A DNA stretch of 64,000 nucleotides from Flavobacterium amniphilum (GTDB lineage: Bacteria; Bacteroidota; Bacteroidia; Flavobacteriales; Flavobacteriaceae): NCBI RefSeq assembly GCF_023634845.1, contig NZ_JAMLJL010000010.1, forward strand, positions 62,001-126,000, written 5' to 3'. Position 1 is the stretch's first letter. Every line of letters starts with the position of its first letter. Shown here one piece after another: positions 25,650 to 34,402 of this stretch. The translations under genes were made by a program, and so were the position numbers. Below the pieces are notes generated by a model. That model was given only the letters and a program-made list of their open reading frames with translations. It was not told where the DNA came from and searched no databases.

Positions 25650-25677
25650 TTGGACAACTCAAAAATAGTTAGTTTTG
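25650..25677 (+). promoter_or_regulatory. promoter of proS
   Basis: TTG at 25650-25652, 17 bp, then TAGTTTTG at 25670-25677, matching the Flavobacterium form. A second TTG three bases upstream gives a 20-bp spacer. The ATG lies 53 bp downstream. Confidence 0.65.
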
Positions 25678-25730
25678 TCGAATTATAATAATATTTAACA
25701 TTTCACAATTTTTGTGCCAAACTATTCAAT

Positions 25731-27209
25731 ATGAGCAAGAACTTAACGAAGCGTGCAGAAGATTACTCAAAATGGTATAACGAACTGGTTGTCAAGGCTG
25801 ATTTAGCCGAGAATTCCGGTGTAAGAGGATGTATGGTTATCAAGCCCTACGGGTATGCTATCTGGGAAAAAATGCAGGCCGAATTGGATAGAATGTTTAA
25901 AGAAACGGGACACAGTAATGCGTATTTTCCATTATTTGTGCCAAAAAGCATGTTTGAAGCGGAAGAGAAAAATGCTGAGGGATTTGCAAAAGAATGTGCC
26001 ATTGTGACACACTACCGTTTGAAAAACGATGAATCAAAACCTGGAAAACTGATGGTGGATCCGAATGCGAAGCTGGAAGAGGAGTTGATTGTTCGTCCAA
26101 CCAGTGAAGCTATTATTTGGAGTACTTACAAGAACTGGGTGCAGTCGTATAGAGATTTACCATTGTTAATTAATCAATGGGCGAATGTGGTGCGTTGGGA
26201 AATGCGTACACGTTTGTTTTTACGTACTGCCGAGTTTTTATGGCAGGAAGGCCACACGGCGCACGCAACCAGACAGGAGGCGCTGGATGAAACAGTGCAA
26301 ATGATGAATGTGTATGCTGATTTTGTTGAAAACTTCATGGCGATTCCGGTGGTGAAAGGAGTGAAAACGGAAACTGAGCGTTTTGCCGGAGCAGATGAAA
26401 CGTATTGTATTGAAGCATTGATGCAGGACGGAAAAGCGTTGCAGGCGGGAACGTCACATTTCTTAGGGCAGAACTTTGCAAAAGCTTTTGATGTTAAGTT
26501 TGCGAATCAGGAAGGTAAGCAAGAGCATGTTTGGGGAACTTCGTGGGGAGTTTCAACCCGTTTGATGGGAGCATTGGTAATGACGCATTCTGATGATAAC
26601 GGTTTGGTATTGCCGCCAAATTTAGCGCCTATCCAAGTGGTAATTGTGCCTATTTTTAAATCGGATGAAGAATTGGATAAGATTTCTGAAGTTGCAAAAG
26701 ATTTACAGGCTAAATTCAGGAAGCTGGGTATTTCGGTCAAGTTTGATAACAGAACGACCCAAAAACCAGGTTTTAAATTTGCTGAATGGGAGTTAAAAGG
26801 AGTGCCGGTGCGCATTGCAATTGGTCCGAAAGATTTGGAAAACGGAACATTTGAAGTGGCCCGTCGTGATACTTTGTCTAAAGAAGTGATTTCAGCAGCT
26901 GATGTTGCTGCTTATATAAATGATTTATTGGAAGAGATTCAGAAGAGTTTATATACAAAAGCATTTGATTACAGAAATTCCCATATTACTGAAGTAAATT
27001 CATTTGATGAGTTTAAAGAAGTGTTAGAAGGTAAGGGTGGATTTGTGTCTGCGCATTGGGACGGAACGGCTGAAACCGAGGAAAAGATTAAAGATTTGAC
27101 TAAAGCAACGATTCGTTGTGTGCCTTTGGACAGAAAAGAGGAGTCAGGTGTTTGTATTTTGACCGGAAAACCTTCAAACGGAAGAGTCTTATTTGCAAAG
27201 GCTTACTAA
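25731..27209 (+). CDS. proS: prolyl-tRNA synthetase
   Basis: 492 residues. It charges tRNA-Pro with proline. The class II core is visible: [27 protein letters not shown], the [12 protein letters not shown] motif, [20 protein letters not shown], and the anticodon-binding domain with [14 protein letters not shown]. The length, the lack of the large insertion found in E. coli ProRS, and the terminal Tyr (LFAKAY) fit the eukaryote/archaea-like ProRS type used by many Bacteroidota. It has its own promoter and is followed by the tRNA-Glu pair. Confidence 0.96.
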   Translation: MSKNLTKRAEDYSKWYNELVVKADLAENSGVRGCMVIKPYGYAIWEKMQAELDRMFKETGHSNAYFPLFVPKSMFEAEEKNAEGFAKECAIVTHYRLKNDESKPGKLMVDPNAKLEEELIVRPTSEAIIWSTYKNWVQSYRDLPLLINQWANVVRWEMRTRLFLRTAEFLWQEGHTAHATRQEALDETVQMMNVYADFVENFMAIPVVKGVKTETERFAGADETYCIEALMQDGKALQAGTSHFLGQNFAKAFDVKFANQEGKQEHVWGTSWGVSTRLMGALVMTHSDDNGLVLPPNLAPIQVVIVPIFKSDEELDKISEVAKDLQAKFRKLGISVKFDNRTTQKPGFKFAEWELKGVPVRIAIGPKDLENGTFEVARRDTLSKEVISAADVAAYINDLLEEIQKSLYTKAFDYRNSHITEVNSFDEFKEVLEGKGGFVSAHWDGTAETEEKIKDLTKATIRCVPLDRKEESGVCILTGKPSNGRVLFAKAY

Positions 27210-27248
27210 AAAATAAGAAAAAAATTTCAAAAAAAGTTGCGGGAGCTA

Positions 27249-27278
27249 TTGCAGAAATAAAAAATGTGTATATCTTTG
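27249..27278 (+). promoter_or_regulatory. promoter of the tRNA-Glu genes
   Basis: TTG at 27249-27251, exactly 19 bp, then TATCTTTG at 27271-27278, a full match to TTG-N19-TAnnTTTG. It lies 51 bp before the first tRNA, leaving a short leader to be processed. Confidence 0.78.
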
Positions 27279-27329
27279 CACTCGCATTACAGAAATGAGC
27301 GCTCTTAATGAGAATCAGAGTAAGTAAAT

Positions 27330-27401
27330 GGCCCGTTCGTCTATCGGTTAGGACGCCAGGTTTTCATCCTGGTAAGAAGGGTTCGATTCCCTTACGGGCT
27401 A
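27330..27401 (+). tRNA. tRNA-Glu (TTC anticodon), copy 1
   Basis: A 72-nt cloverleaf. The acceptor GGCCCGT pairs with ACGGGCT (first pair G-U). The anticodon stem CCAGG/CCTGG encloses loop TTTTCAT, giving anticodon TTC. The T arm holds GGTTCGATTCC. The discriminator is A, and CCA is not encoded. It is identical to the copy 32 bp downstream. Confidence 0.97.
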
Positions 27402-27433
27402 CAATTTTGAAATATTGAAATTAATAATGTGAT

Positions 27434-27505
27434 GGCCCGTTCGTCTATCGGTTAGGACGCCAGGTTTTCATCCTGGTAAGAAGGGTTCGATTCCCTTACG
27501 GGCTA
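27434..27505 (+). tRNA. tRNA-Glu (TTC anticodon), copy 2
   Basis: Sequence identical to copy 1 over all 72 nt, separated by 32 bp and sharing its promoter. The tandem duplicate probably raises gene dosage. Confidence 0.97.
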
Positions 27506-27661
27506 CAAAATTAGTTGTAAATTAGTTTTATAAAATAAAGGCTTGTGTCTCGAGTCTTTGTTTTATTAGTTAAAACCAAAGTGATTGTATATGCAGTTGT
27601 GGGAGGTTTTTCTTTTTTAACTAGTAGTTTATAATAATTATTACAATTAAAATTAAAGAAA

Positions 27662-27913
27662 ATGGCAAATCATAAGTCAGCTCTAAAAAGAATCAGAAGT
27701 AACGAAAAGAAAAGAGTGTTAAACAGATATCAGCACAAAACTACGCGTAACGCTATCAAAGCAATCCGTGTAGCTACTGACAAAGCTGAAGCTGCTGCAA
27801 AATTATCAAGCGTTATCTCAATGATTGACAAATTAGCAAAGAAAAATATTATACACGATAATAAAGCTTCTAACTTGAAGTCTAAATTAACTAGACACGT
27901 AGCTGCTTTATAA
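27662..27913 (+). CDS. rpsT: 30S ribosomal protein S20
   Basis: 83 residues, normal for S20. It starts MANHKSALKRIRSNEKK, the hallmark N terminus, and is Lys/Arg/Ala-rich and helical throughout. S20 binds the 5' domain of 16S rRNA early in assembly. The gene follows the tRNA-Glu pair by 156 bp and ends in a terminator shared with the convergent DUF5995 gene. No clear TAnnTTTG promoter is seen immediately upstream, so tRNA readthrough is possible. Confidence 0.97.
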   Translation: MANHKSALKRIRSNEKKRVLNRYQHKTTRNAIKAIRVATDKAEAAAKLSSVISMIDKLAKKNIIHDNKASNLKSKLTRHVAAL

Positions 27914-27938
27914 TTCAATTAGTGTTCAAAATTTACTC

Positions 27939-27966
27939 AAAAGCCTTGCATTTGCAGGGCTTTTTT
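27939..27966. terminator. intrinsic terminator after rpsT
   Basis: AAAAGCCTTGCA faces TGCAGGGCTTTT, followed by more T's. It lies 25 bp after the rpsT stop and at the end of the convergent DUF5995 gene. Confidence 0.8.
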
Positions 27967-27969
27967 GTT

Positions 27970-28740
27970 TTATACCCACGCTGGTTCTGTTTGTAGTTTA
28001 CCTTCAAGGGTTTCAATCTTGTCTTTTACGGAGCCACCTTCAAAGAATAATATCATATTAAGTACCCATTGGAGAGTACGTACGGGATTTAGAAGTTTAA
28101 AGCCAAGCGTTTCTATTTTTGCATCCCTTTCCTTTATTAATATTTCCCTTTTATCCGGATTTGAATTTAAATCATTGGCAAATAACCATGCGCCGTCACG
28201 GGCTGTCTGAATGCTGAATTCGATTAGTTTATCATCCCATTGCTTAGCTAAAGGCATCAGTAGTTTGAATATTGGGGAAACACTGCCCATGTTTTGTTTG
28301 ACATCATCAGTGAGTTCAGAAAGGAGGCTGTTGATGTGGTTAAAGTCGGATTTAATGGTATCGAGCGGATTGTTTTCGACTGTGTCGACTGTAGCGATGC
28401 TTAAATCCAGATTGATATGTGCGTTGATTCCGGTTAATAAGTGCTGTAATACCAGGTGTTTTTTGGTAATGGCTTTGAATGATATCTTCCAGCTTTTTGA
28501 GATAGGTGTGTTGTTTTTATCGTCAAAATAGGCTTTAAAGTACCGGTTAGCAAAACGTACATCAAGTTTTTCCATGCGGGCATTGTCTTCAAAACGGTTG
28601 TTGAGTATGCCTTCCTTTACGCGGATGGTTACCTTTCGGTATAAAACTGCAAAATAACCTAACGGATTGTTATTGGCTTTGCATTCTTCCACAATGGTGT
28701 TTAAGATTTCTATGACTTCGTCTATGTTAGTTGCTTGCAT
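27970..28740 (-). CDS. DUF5995 family protein
   Basis: 256 residues, no signal peptide. The segments RFANRYFKAYFD, LQHLLTGINAHINLDL and ARDGAWLFANDL fit the DUF5995 family as I know it. The His and Asn positions in LLTGINAHINLDL are the most conserved-looking. The function is unknown, and single-gene context between rpsT and typA gives no clue. Confidence is good for a real gene and moderate for the family. Confidence 0.7.
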   Translation of the reverse strand: MQATNIDEVIEILNTIVEECKANNNPLGYFAVLYRKVTIRVKEGILNNRFEDNARMEKLDVRFANRYFKAYFDDKNNTPISKSWKISFKAITKKHLVLQHLLTGINAHINLDLSIATVDTVENNPLDTIKSDFNHINSLLSELTDDVKQNMGSVSPIFKLLMPLAKQWDDKLIEFSIQTARDGAWLFANDLNSNPDKREILIKERDAKIETLGFKLLNPVRTLQWVLNMILFFEGGSVKDKIETLEGKLQTEPAWV

Positions 28741-28876
28741 GTCAGTTAATTCTTCTAAATTTTTATAAATGTAAAAAAATATATTTAAGAAGCGGCGGGT
28801 TTTTTATCGGAAAGGACAGCAGATACTGTTTATTTATTATGTCTTAATTGTTAAGTATTTAGCCTTGAAATTAAAA

Positions 28877-28909
28877 TTGTTTTTTATGTAAAAAATAATC
28901 GTACTTTTG
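28877..28909 (+). promoter_or_regulatory. promoter of typA
   Basis: TTG at 28877-28879, 22 bp, then TACTTTTG at 28902-28909. The spacer is at the long end for Flavobacterium. The final TTG of the -7 box begins an in-frame reading of typA, which argues that translation really starts at the ATG at 28928. Confidence 0.58.
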
Positions 28910-28927
28910 CACCACAAAAAAAATCAC

Positions 28928-30727
28928 ATGGAATCAATTAGAAATATTGCGATTATTGCGCACGTTGACCACGGTAAGACTACGTTGGTTGATAAAATCA
29001 TGTATCACTGTCAGTTGTTCCGTGAGAACGAGAACACAGGTGATTTAATTTTGGATAACAATGACCTTGAACGCGAGCGCGGAATTACAATTACTTCTAA
29101 GAACGTTTCGGTTACGTATAAAGGAACAAAAATCAACATTATCGATACTCCGGGCCACGCCGATTTCGGTGGGGAAGTAGAGCGTGTATTGAACATGGCT
29201 GACGGTGTTTGTTTGTTAGTGGATGCTTTTGAAGGACCAATGCCACAAACGCGTTTCGTATTACAGAAAGCGATTGACTTAGGTTTGAAACCATGTGTGG
29301 TAATCAACAAAGTTGATAAAGAAAACTGTACACCGGAAGAAGTGCATGAAAAAGTATTCGATTTGATGTTTGAATTAGGCGCTACTGAGGAGCAGTTGGA
29401 TTTCCCTACTGTTTACGGTTCGGCTAAGAACAACTGGATGAGTGATGATTGGAAAAACCAAACTGAAAACATCGAGCCTTTATTGGATATGGTATTGAAC
29501 AATGTGCCGGCTCCTAAAGTATCGGAAGGTACACCACAAATGCTGATCACTTCATTAGACTTCTCTTCGTTTACAGGACGTATTGCTATCGGTCGTTTGC
29601 AAAGAGGTGTTTTGAAAGAAGGGATGAATGTTTCTTTGGTAAAACGTGACGGTGCGGTTGTAAAATCTAAAATTAAGGAACTACATACTTTTGAAGGTTT
29701 AGGCCGTAAGAAAGTTGATGAAGTAGTTGCAGGAGATATTTGTGCTATTGTAGGATTGGAAGGATTTGAAATTGGTGATACTGTTGCTGATTTCGAAAAC
29801 CCGGAAGCATTGGCAACCATTGCCATCGATGAGCCTACAATGAGTATGTTGTTCACGATTAACGATTCACCATTCTTTGGTAAAGAAGGTAAATTTGTTA
29901 CTTCAAGACACGTAAAAGACAGATTGACTAAAGAATTAGAGAAAAACTTAGCGTTACGCGTTAATGAAACTGATTCTGCAGATAAATTCATGGTATTCGG
30001 ACGTGGTGTATTACACTTGTCGGTATTGATTGAAACAATGCGCCGTGAAGGATATGAGTTACAAATCGGGCAGCCACAGGTAATCATCAAAGAAATTGAC
30101 GGTGCTAAATGTGAGCCAATCGAAGAATTGACTATCGACTTACCGGAGAATGTTTCAGGTAAAGCGGTTGAATTCGTAACGATGCGTAAAGGTGAAATGT
30201 TAAGCATGGAGCCAAGAGGAGAGCGTATGATCATTAAGTTCATCATCCCTTCACGCGGTATCATCGGTTTACGTAACCAATTATTAACTGCTACTGCAGG
30301 TGAGGCTATCATGGCACACCGTTTCCTTGAGTACCAACCGTACAAAGGAGAAATCGCAGGACGTATCAACGGATCATTGATTTCAATGGAGAACGGTAAA
30401 GCAATTCCTTACTCTATTAACAAATTACAGGATCGTGGTAAGTTCTTCGTTGATCCGAATGAGGATGTGTATGAAGGTCAGGTAATCGGGGAGAACTCAA
30501 GAGGAGACGATATGGTGGTGAACATCACTAAAACGAAACAGTTAACCAACTTCCGTTCTGCGGGTGCTGATGATAAGACAAGAATTGTTCCTGCTATCAA
30601 ATTTACTTTAGAGGAAGCATTAGAGTACATCCAGAAAGATGAGTACGTTGAAGTAACGCCTAAGTCACTTCGTTTACGTAAAATCTATTTGAACGAAAAT
30701 GACAGAAAGCGTAATAAAATTGCGTAA
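28928..30727 (+). CDS. typA: translational GTPase TypA/BipA
   Basis: 599 residues from the ATG at 28928, normal for TypA. This ribosome-associated GTPase helps assembly and stress or cold adaptation. The GTPase motifs are all present: AHVDHGKTT (G1), RGITITSK (G2), DTPGHADFGGEVERV (G3) and INKVDK (G4). EF-G-like domains follow, and a C-terminal TypA-specific part contains PSRGIIGLRNQLLT and GRINGSLISM. An upstream in-frame TTG lies within the promoter and is rejected as the start. A terminator follows by 20 bp. Confidence 0.96.
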   Translation: MESIRNIAIIAHVDHGKTTLVDKIMYHCQLFRENENTGDLILDNNDLERERGITITSKNVSVTYKGTKINIIDTPGHADFGGEVERVLNMADGVCLLVDAFEGPMPQTRFVLQKAIDLGLKPCVVINKVDKENCTPEEVHEKVFDLMFELGATEEQLDFPTVYGSAKNNWMSDDWKNQTENIEPLLDMVLNNVPAPKVSEGTPQMLITSLDFSSFTGRIAIGRLQRGVLKEGMNVSLVKRDGAVVKSKIKELHTFEGLGRKKVDEVVAGDICAIVGLEGFEIGDTVADFENPEALATIAIDEPTMSMLFTINDSPFFGKEGKFVTSRHVKDRLTKELEKNLALRVNETDSADKFMVFGRGVLHLSVLIETMRREGYELQIGQPQVIIKEIDGAKCEPIEELTIDLPENVSGKAVEFVTMRKGEMLSMEPRGERMIIKFIIPSRGIIGLRNQLLTATAGEAIMAHRFLEYQPYKGEIAGRINGSLISMENGKAIPYSINKLQDRGKFFVDPNEDVYEGQVIGENSRGDDMVVNITKTKQLTNFRSAGADDKTRIVPAIKFTLEEALEYIQKDEYVEVTPKSLRLRKIYLNENDRKRNKIA

Positions 30728-30747
30728 GTAAGACATACATACAGATG

Positions 30748-30772
30748 AATCCGGCTTATGCCGGATTTTTTT
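30748..30772 (+). terminator. intrinsic terminator of typA
   Basis: AATCCGGC and GCCGGATT enclose the loop TTAT and are followed by a run of seven T's. Confidence 0.92.
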
Positions 30773-30838
30773 ATGGGTTATTGTTGCTGAGTTATTGTTT
30801 ACATTGTATTGGAACAGCAACCATACTGTAGTTATATA

Positions 30839-31069
30839 CTACTTATATAGCACTTTGATACGGGTCAAGTACGGGTCAAGTACGGGTCAACCATTACTTT
30901 GATACTACTTTGATATGGCTTTAGTATGAGTCAAGTATGGGTCAAGTATGGGTCAACCATTACTTTGATACTACTTTGGTGTGGCTTTGGTATGGCTTTG
31001 GTATGGCTTTGGTATGGCTTTGGTATGGCTTTGGTATGGCTTTGGTATGGCTTTGGTATGGCTTTGGCG
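30839..31069. repeat. 11-bp tandem array, about 21 units, 66-bp higher-order period
   Basis: From 30850 to 31069 there are 20 contiguous units of exactly 11 bp, with a degenerate 21st at 30839. Types are TGGGTCAAGTA/CGGGTCAAGTA, (T)GGGTCAACCA, TTACTTTGATA, CTACTTTGATA and TGGCTTTGGTA; the last is repeated eight times at the right end. Six units form a 66-bp block present twice (30861-30926, 30927-30992). Open readings across it (for example 30937-31227, plus strand) are repeat artefacts. The 356-bp gap between typA and the ACT-domain gene holds only this array and the typA terminator. Confidence 0.95.
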
Positions 31070-31083
31070 AAAGTTTTATCTGG

Positions 31084-31479
31084 CTAATCTTCAGAAAAGC
31101 GGTTGAGTACTGTCATTGCTTTTTCTGCATCTTTTTTATCGACAAAAATATGGTCGTGGTAATAAGCAGCCACTACGTTGCAGCTGATGTTTTCTTTTCC
31201 GAGTGCGGTAGAGAAGGCAGCAGTTAATCCTACGGCTTCTAAGGAAGAATGAACCGTCAGGGTAATCCATGAAGCCACATAAGAATAATCAAGCCTTAAT
31301 TCGTCAGCTATTTGCTTTTTTAATACCAGTGTTATGCCTTCTTCTTCCCTGAAATGGAAGAGTATGTCTTTAAAACTTACTGAAGCATCATTTGGGACAC
31401 TGCAAAATACATATTCCCCTTCATTAAGATGCGGTTTCATGGTTTTAAGTAAAATAGCTAAGTTTTTTTCGCCGGACAT
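31084..31479 (-). CDS. ACT domain-containing protein (ACT_3/ACT_7 type)
   Basis: 131 residues from the ATG at 31479; an upstream ATG at 31530 would read through repeat DNA and is unlikely. The N-terminal part (GEKNLAILLKTMKPHL, then EYVFCSVP) and C-terminal part (WITLTVHSSLEAVGLTAAFS, then ISCNVVAAYYHDHIFV) match the two ACT-like halves of a small bacterial family. ACT domains usually bind amino acids. The stop lies 15 bp from the 11-bp array. The ligand and partner are unknown. Confidence 0.78.
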   Translation of the reverse strand: MSGEKNLAILLKTMKPHLNEGEYVFCSVPNDASVSFKDILFHFREEEGITLVLKKQIADELRLDYSYVASWITLTVHSSLEAVGLTAAFSTALGKENISCNVVAAYYHDHIFVDKKDAEKAMTVLNRFSED

Positions 31480-31495
31480 TTTTTTGGGATTAAAA

Positions 31496-31545
31496 GATTG
31501 AAGGATTGAAAGATTGGGCTTCGAGAGCACTTCGACAGGCTCAGT
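31496..31545. repeat. dispersed repeat-like segment (GATTGAA words plus GGCTTCGAGA)
   Basis: Several GATTGAA/GATTAAA words lead into GGGCTTCGAGA (31516-31526) and, after ACTTCGACAGG, CTCAG (31540-31544). The same order of words occurs in reverse at 6328-6400. It lies between the ACT-domain gene and the parvulin gene. Confidence 0.42.
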
Positions 31546-31580
31546 GTATCAACTCATCCACCAATTGCAACATTAGGGGA

Positions 31581-32180
31581 TTATTGTTGTTTTTTGAGCG
31601 ACAATAAGATTAATTCTTCGAATTGTTTGTCATTAAAAGTTTTCAGTGTGACGTAGTACCATTTATTTTCCGGTATGTCTATGGTGAAAATGTCGTTCAG
31701 TTTATGCTTTTTTACAGCTTTTTCAAATTCAGGTACCATCATTCCGTCTGTGAACCAGTTTAAATCGCCGGTTTGGTTACTGTCCATTGTGTATTCTTTG
31801 GCCAAATCAGAAAAAGGAGTTCCTGATTTGTATTTTTCCAATATGGTTTTTCTGGATTTGTTTATGGCTTCCATTGACAGTTTGTTTCCGTCAAGGTAAA
31901 TATAGCTTACCCGGTGTGCGGTAATTTTTTTAGAACTGATTACTTTATACACCAGTGTTCCGTCATTGAAAACATCCCCGGTTTTCTTTCCGTTGAAAAA
32001 TCCGGATTCGTTTGACGGGTCAATTTCCGGTATGATTGACCAGACCAATGCTTCTAATTCAGGGTTTTCGGTAGCAAAATCATTAGCCTGTTCAAAGGTA
32101 TTGATGTTTTTGATTAGTGCTTCCTGTCCGAAACAACCGAATGATAAAAGTATGGCAGTCAGTATTGGTATGAATTTCAT
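31581..32180 (-). CDS. secreted parvulin-type peptidyl-prolyl isomerase
   Basis: 199 residues with a signal peptide (MKFIPILTAILLSFGCFG); Cys16 could make it a lipoprotein. The PpiC-like domain occupies ~90-190, with YKSGTPFSDLAKEYTMD, TGDLNWFTDGMMVPEFEKAV and a final VTLKTFN strand. It should speed prolyl isomerisation of envelope proteins in the periplasm. It has one parvulin domain and no long SurA-type chaperone part. It sits 27 bp downstream of the GNAT acetyltransferase gene and may share its transcript. Confidence 0.83.
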   Translation of the reverse strand: MKFIPILTAILLSFGCFGQEALIKNINTFEQANDFATENPELEALVWSIIPEIDPSNESGFFNGKKTGDVFNDGTLVYKVISSKKITAHRVSYIYLDGNKLSMEAINKSRKTILEKYKSGTPFSDLAKEYTMDSNQTGDLNWFTDGMMVPEFEKAVKKHKLNDIFTIDIPENKWYYVTLKTFNDKQFEELILLSLKKQQ

Positions 32181-32207
32181 TGTTCTTTATTTAAAAATCC
32201 GAAGATA

Positions 32208-32747
32208 TCAATTTCTGTGACTAACGGGTGCCGTTTTGTGTTTTAATTTCTCCAATCTCCAGACAATATTTCCCGGTTCGGTTTTGGTGATTTTGAAGTT
32301 GTTTTTTTTCAGTGTGCGTTGGGAGGCGATGTTATCATCATCAGTTTCGGCGATAATTGCTTTTACGGTTTGATTTGTGAAGCACCATTTGGCCAATTCA
32401 CCAACCGCTTCCGGCATGATGCCTTTTCCCCTGAAATCTTCAAAGGTTTCATAGCCTATTTCCACTTCGCCTTTCTCATTGGGTGTTCCTTTGAGGCAGA
32501 TTTCGGCTGCGATGGCATTTTCCGCTTTTAAAATGATGACCCAAAAAGTATAGAAGAGGTTAGTGGTACTTTCGGTTTTGATATTGGGTAATACGTTGTT
32601 GATGATTTTGGTTTTGATCCGTTCGGTCATAACACGATTGTTCTGCAATAGTCCCATTTCTTTTTCCAAGGCATCGGGAATAATGTATTTTTCCATTTGG
32701 TCATGGCTAAGCGGAATGATTTGCAGTCGGAGAGAGTCGATCATCAT
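32208..32747 (-). CDS. GNAT family N-acetyltransferase
   Basis: 179 residues, cytoplasmic. The acetyl-CoA binding motif is in FEDFRGKGIMPEAVGELAKW, preceded by a beta strand EVEIGYE and followed by AETDDDNIASQRTLKKNNF, typical of RimJ/RimL-type GNAT enzymes. These acetylate N-terminal amines or small molecules. It lies between a lipoprotein gene (31 bp) and a parvulin gene (27 bp) on the same strand. The substrate is unknown. Confidence 0.86.
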   Translation of the reverse strand: MMIDSLRLQIIPLSHDQMEKYIIPDALEKEMGLLQNNRVMTERIKTKIINNVLPNIKTESTTNLFYTFWVIILKAENAIAAEICLKGTPNEKGEVEIGYETFEDFRGKGIMPEAVGELAKWCFTNQTVKAIIAETDDDNIASQRTLKKNNFKITKTEPGNIVWRLEKLKHKTAPVSHRN

Positions 32748-32778
32748 GATTTTTGGGATTGATGGAATTTTATTTTAA

Positions 32779-33615
32779 TTATTTCAGTTTTACTATTTTC
32801 TTTCTTTCATCGGCTTCTTCCGTTCTGTAAGTGATTTCAATCCGTTTCTTTTTGACTTTACGGACTAATCCTTTGAATTCCTTTAATTGCTTTTCAAGTG
32901 CCTGATTGAGCGAATCATTTTCAGTCACAATAATTTTGTCTTCGGTTCCGAAAAGGCCGTATTGGTTGCAGGCTTCAGGTAAGTCGGGCAGTTGCCAGTC
33001 CCATATGTCGAAACTGTAGATTTCGGTCCATTGATTGTTTTTGTACGTTGCGATATGCCAGCTGTTCAAGTTGGAGTAGTCGGCATAATTGATTACATAG
33101 GATATTTCGTCGGTACCGTCGCCATTGAGATCCCCTTCGTTTTTTAAGTAGGAGAGACCGATTTGCTGTCCGTGGCCTGATACCATCATGGTGTCAATTT
33201 TGGTGTTGTTGGAAATTAAAAAAGACATAGGGTCTTTATTGATGGTAAGTGCTATTAATTGGCCCATATCACCCAGATTGTCATAAAATTTATTGGTTTC
33301 TTTTTTCTCTTTGAGACTGTAAAAATGCTCGATCAGCTTTTCCTTTTTTCCGTCGCCGTTAAAGTCACCGTCTATGACAAAGCGATAACCGAAAATTGGT
33401 TTGATATTCTTGGGTATTTTTTTCAGTTCTTCAGCTATCCAATCCATTGTTTCTTCCTCTTCTTTGGATTTCTTTTCAGCGGCTGTATCGGTTTTTTGTT
33501 TTAGGGCTGTTTTGTTTTCTTTTGACTTTATAGTATTATCGGCAGGGATTTCTTTCTTGCAGCTGATGAATAACAGGGTTGAAATCAGGAAAAGAAATGC
33601 GGTTGTGGGTTTCAT
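32779..33615 (-). CDS. lipoprotein with FG-GAP/VCBS-like repeats
   Basis: 278 residues. The lipobox is LLFISCKKE near Cys19, followed by a Lys/Glu-rich linker. Two calcium-site-like loops are seen, GDFNGDGKKEK and GDLNGDGTDEI, each followed by a beta strand. They resemble FG-GAP or VCBS repeats of beta-propellers, but only two are recognisable. It is probably anchored to the envelope, with a small beta domain outside the membrane. The C terminus is basic. The role is unknown. Confidence 0.72.
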   Translation of the reverse strand: MKPTTAFLFLISTLLFISCKKEIPADNTIKSKENKTALKQKTDTAAEKKSKEEEETMDWIAEELKKIPKNIKPIFGYRFVIDGDFNGDGKKEKLIEHFYSLKEKKETNKFYDNLGDMGQLIALTINKDPMSFLISNNTKIDTMMVSGHGQQIGLSYLKNEGDLNGDGTDEISYVINYADYSNLNSWHIATYKNNQWTEIYSFDIWDWQLPDLPEACNQYGLFGTEDKIIVTENDSLNQALEKQLKEFKGLVRKVKKKRIEITYRTEEADERKKIVKLK

Positions 33616-33664
33616 GGAAAGAACAGTTACTTTATTGTTATTTAAAGATCTTGAGATTATGTTT

Positions 33665-33796
33665 TTATTTAAGACTTAACGAAATAGGTGCAACGAGTGA
33701 TGTATAATCTTCGTTGATTTTATCAATGTTCAAATTTAATTCATCGGTATTGTTTTCAGAATTGTTCCAGTAAATGCCATTTGTTTTTTTAATAAA
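33665..33796 (-). pseudogene. fragment related to the small protein at 34403-34699
   Basis: In frame after the DUF4256 stop, the minus strand stays open for 43 codons without a start codon and then stops. The end reads NNTDELNLNIDKINEDY, closely matching STTDELDVNIDEIGG near the C terminus of the 98-residue protein at 34403-34699. The N-terminal half and start are missing. I take it as a degraded paralogous copy, or less likely a DUF4256 extension reached by readthrough. Confidence 0.5.
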
Positions 33797-34366
33797 TTAA
33801 ACCCTCAGTGCACCTCGGAATCCCCTTACGGCATAATAAGACTGGGCTCCGTTGTGGTAGAGGAAAATTGTTCCGTAGCGGAATTCGGAGTACAGGGCGC
33901 CGCCTAATTTTCTGATCCCTTCAGGTGTTTTGATCCAGCTGGAGCTTTTGGTGTCAAATTTTCCAAGTGACTGCAATTCCCGGTATTGTTCTTCGGTTAA
34001 GATGTCGATACCCATTTCAGTTGCCATATCGAGAGCGTTGTTTGACGGTTTGAATTCTTTTCTGGCGTCGAGTGCTTCCCGGTCATAACAGATGCTTCTG
34101 CGTCCTTTTGGCGTTTCGGGTGAACAATCGAAAAAGAGGTATTCGTCTGATTTAGTATCGTGACCAATGACATCCGGTTCCCCTCCGGTTTTTTCCATTT
34201 CGTTGAGCGACCATAGCTTATTTGGGTTGGCTTCCAATTTTGTTTGGATTGCTTCCCATTGCATTCCTTTGTGGCGGTTCATGTTGTTTTCGAAGCGTGT
34301 TTTCAGTAGGCTGTAGCATTCTTCACGCGCTTCAGGAGATAATTCTTTTGAATAGGATTTAGCCAT
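33797..34366 (-). CDS. DUF4256 family protein
   Basis: 189 residues, cytoplasmic. It contains KLWSLNEMEKTGGEPDVIG, FFDCSPETPKGRRSICYDR, MGIDILTEEQYRELQ and a C-terminal ALYSEFRYGTIFLYHNGAQ segment, which fit the DUF4256 family. The function is unknown. The gene is flanked on one side by a 98-residue small protein gene and on the other by a fragment related to that same protein, suggesting a local duplication followed by decay. Confidence 0.82.
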   Translation of the reverse strand: MAKSYSKELSPEAREECYSLLKTRFENNMNRHKGMQWEAIQTKLEANPNKLWSLNEMEKTGGEPDVIGHDTKSDEYLFFDCSPETPKGRRSICYDREALDARKEFKPSNNALDMATEMGIDILTEEQYRELQSLGKFDTKSSSWIKTPEGIRKLGGALYSEFRYGTIFLYHNGAQSYYAVRGFRGALRV

Positions 34367-34402
34367 GACAAGATTGTTTTATATTTTGTGATGCAGTCTT
34401 TT

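Noticed and set aside
29413..30369. Long open reading opposite typA
   Set aside because: It is antisense to a strongly conserved gene and its composition follows typA codon bias.
30937..31227. Open 96-codon reading across the 11-bp array
   Set aside because: The Trp/Gly/Leu-rich reading is the 11-bp repeat translated, and it continues into the antisense of the ACT-domain gene.
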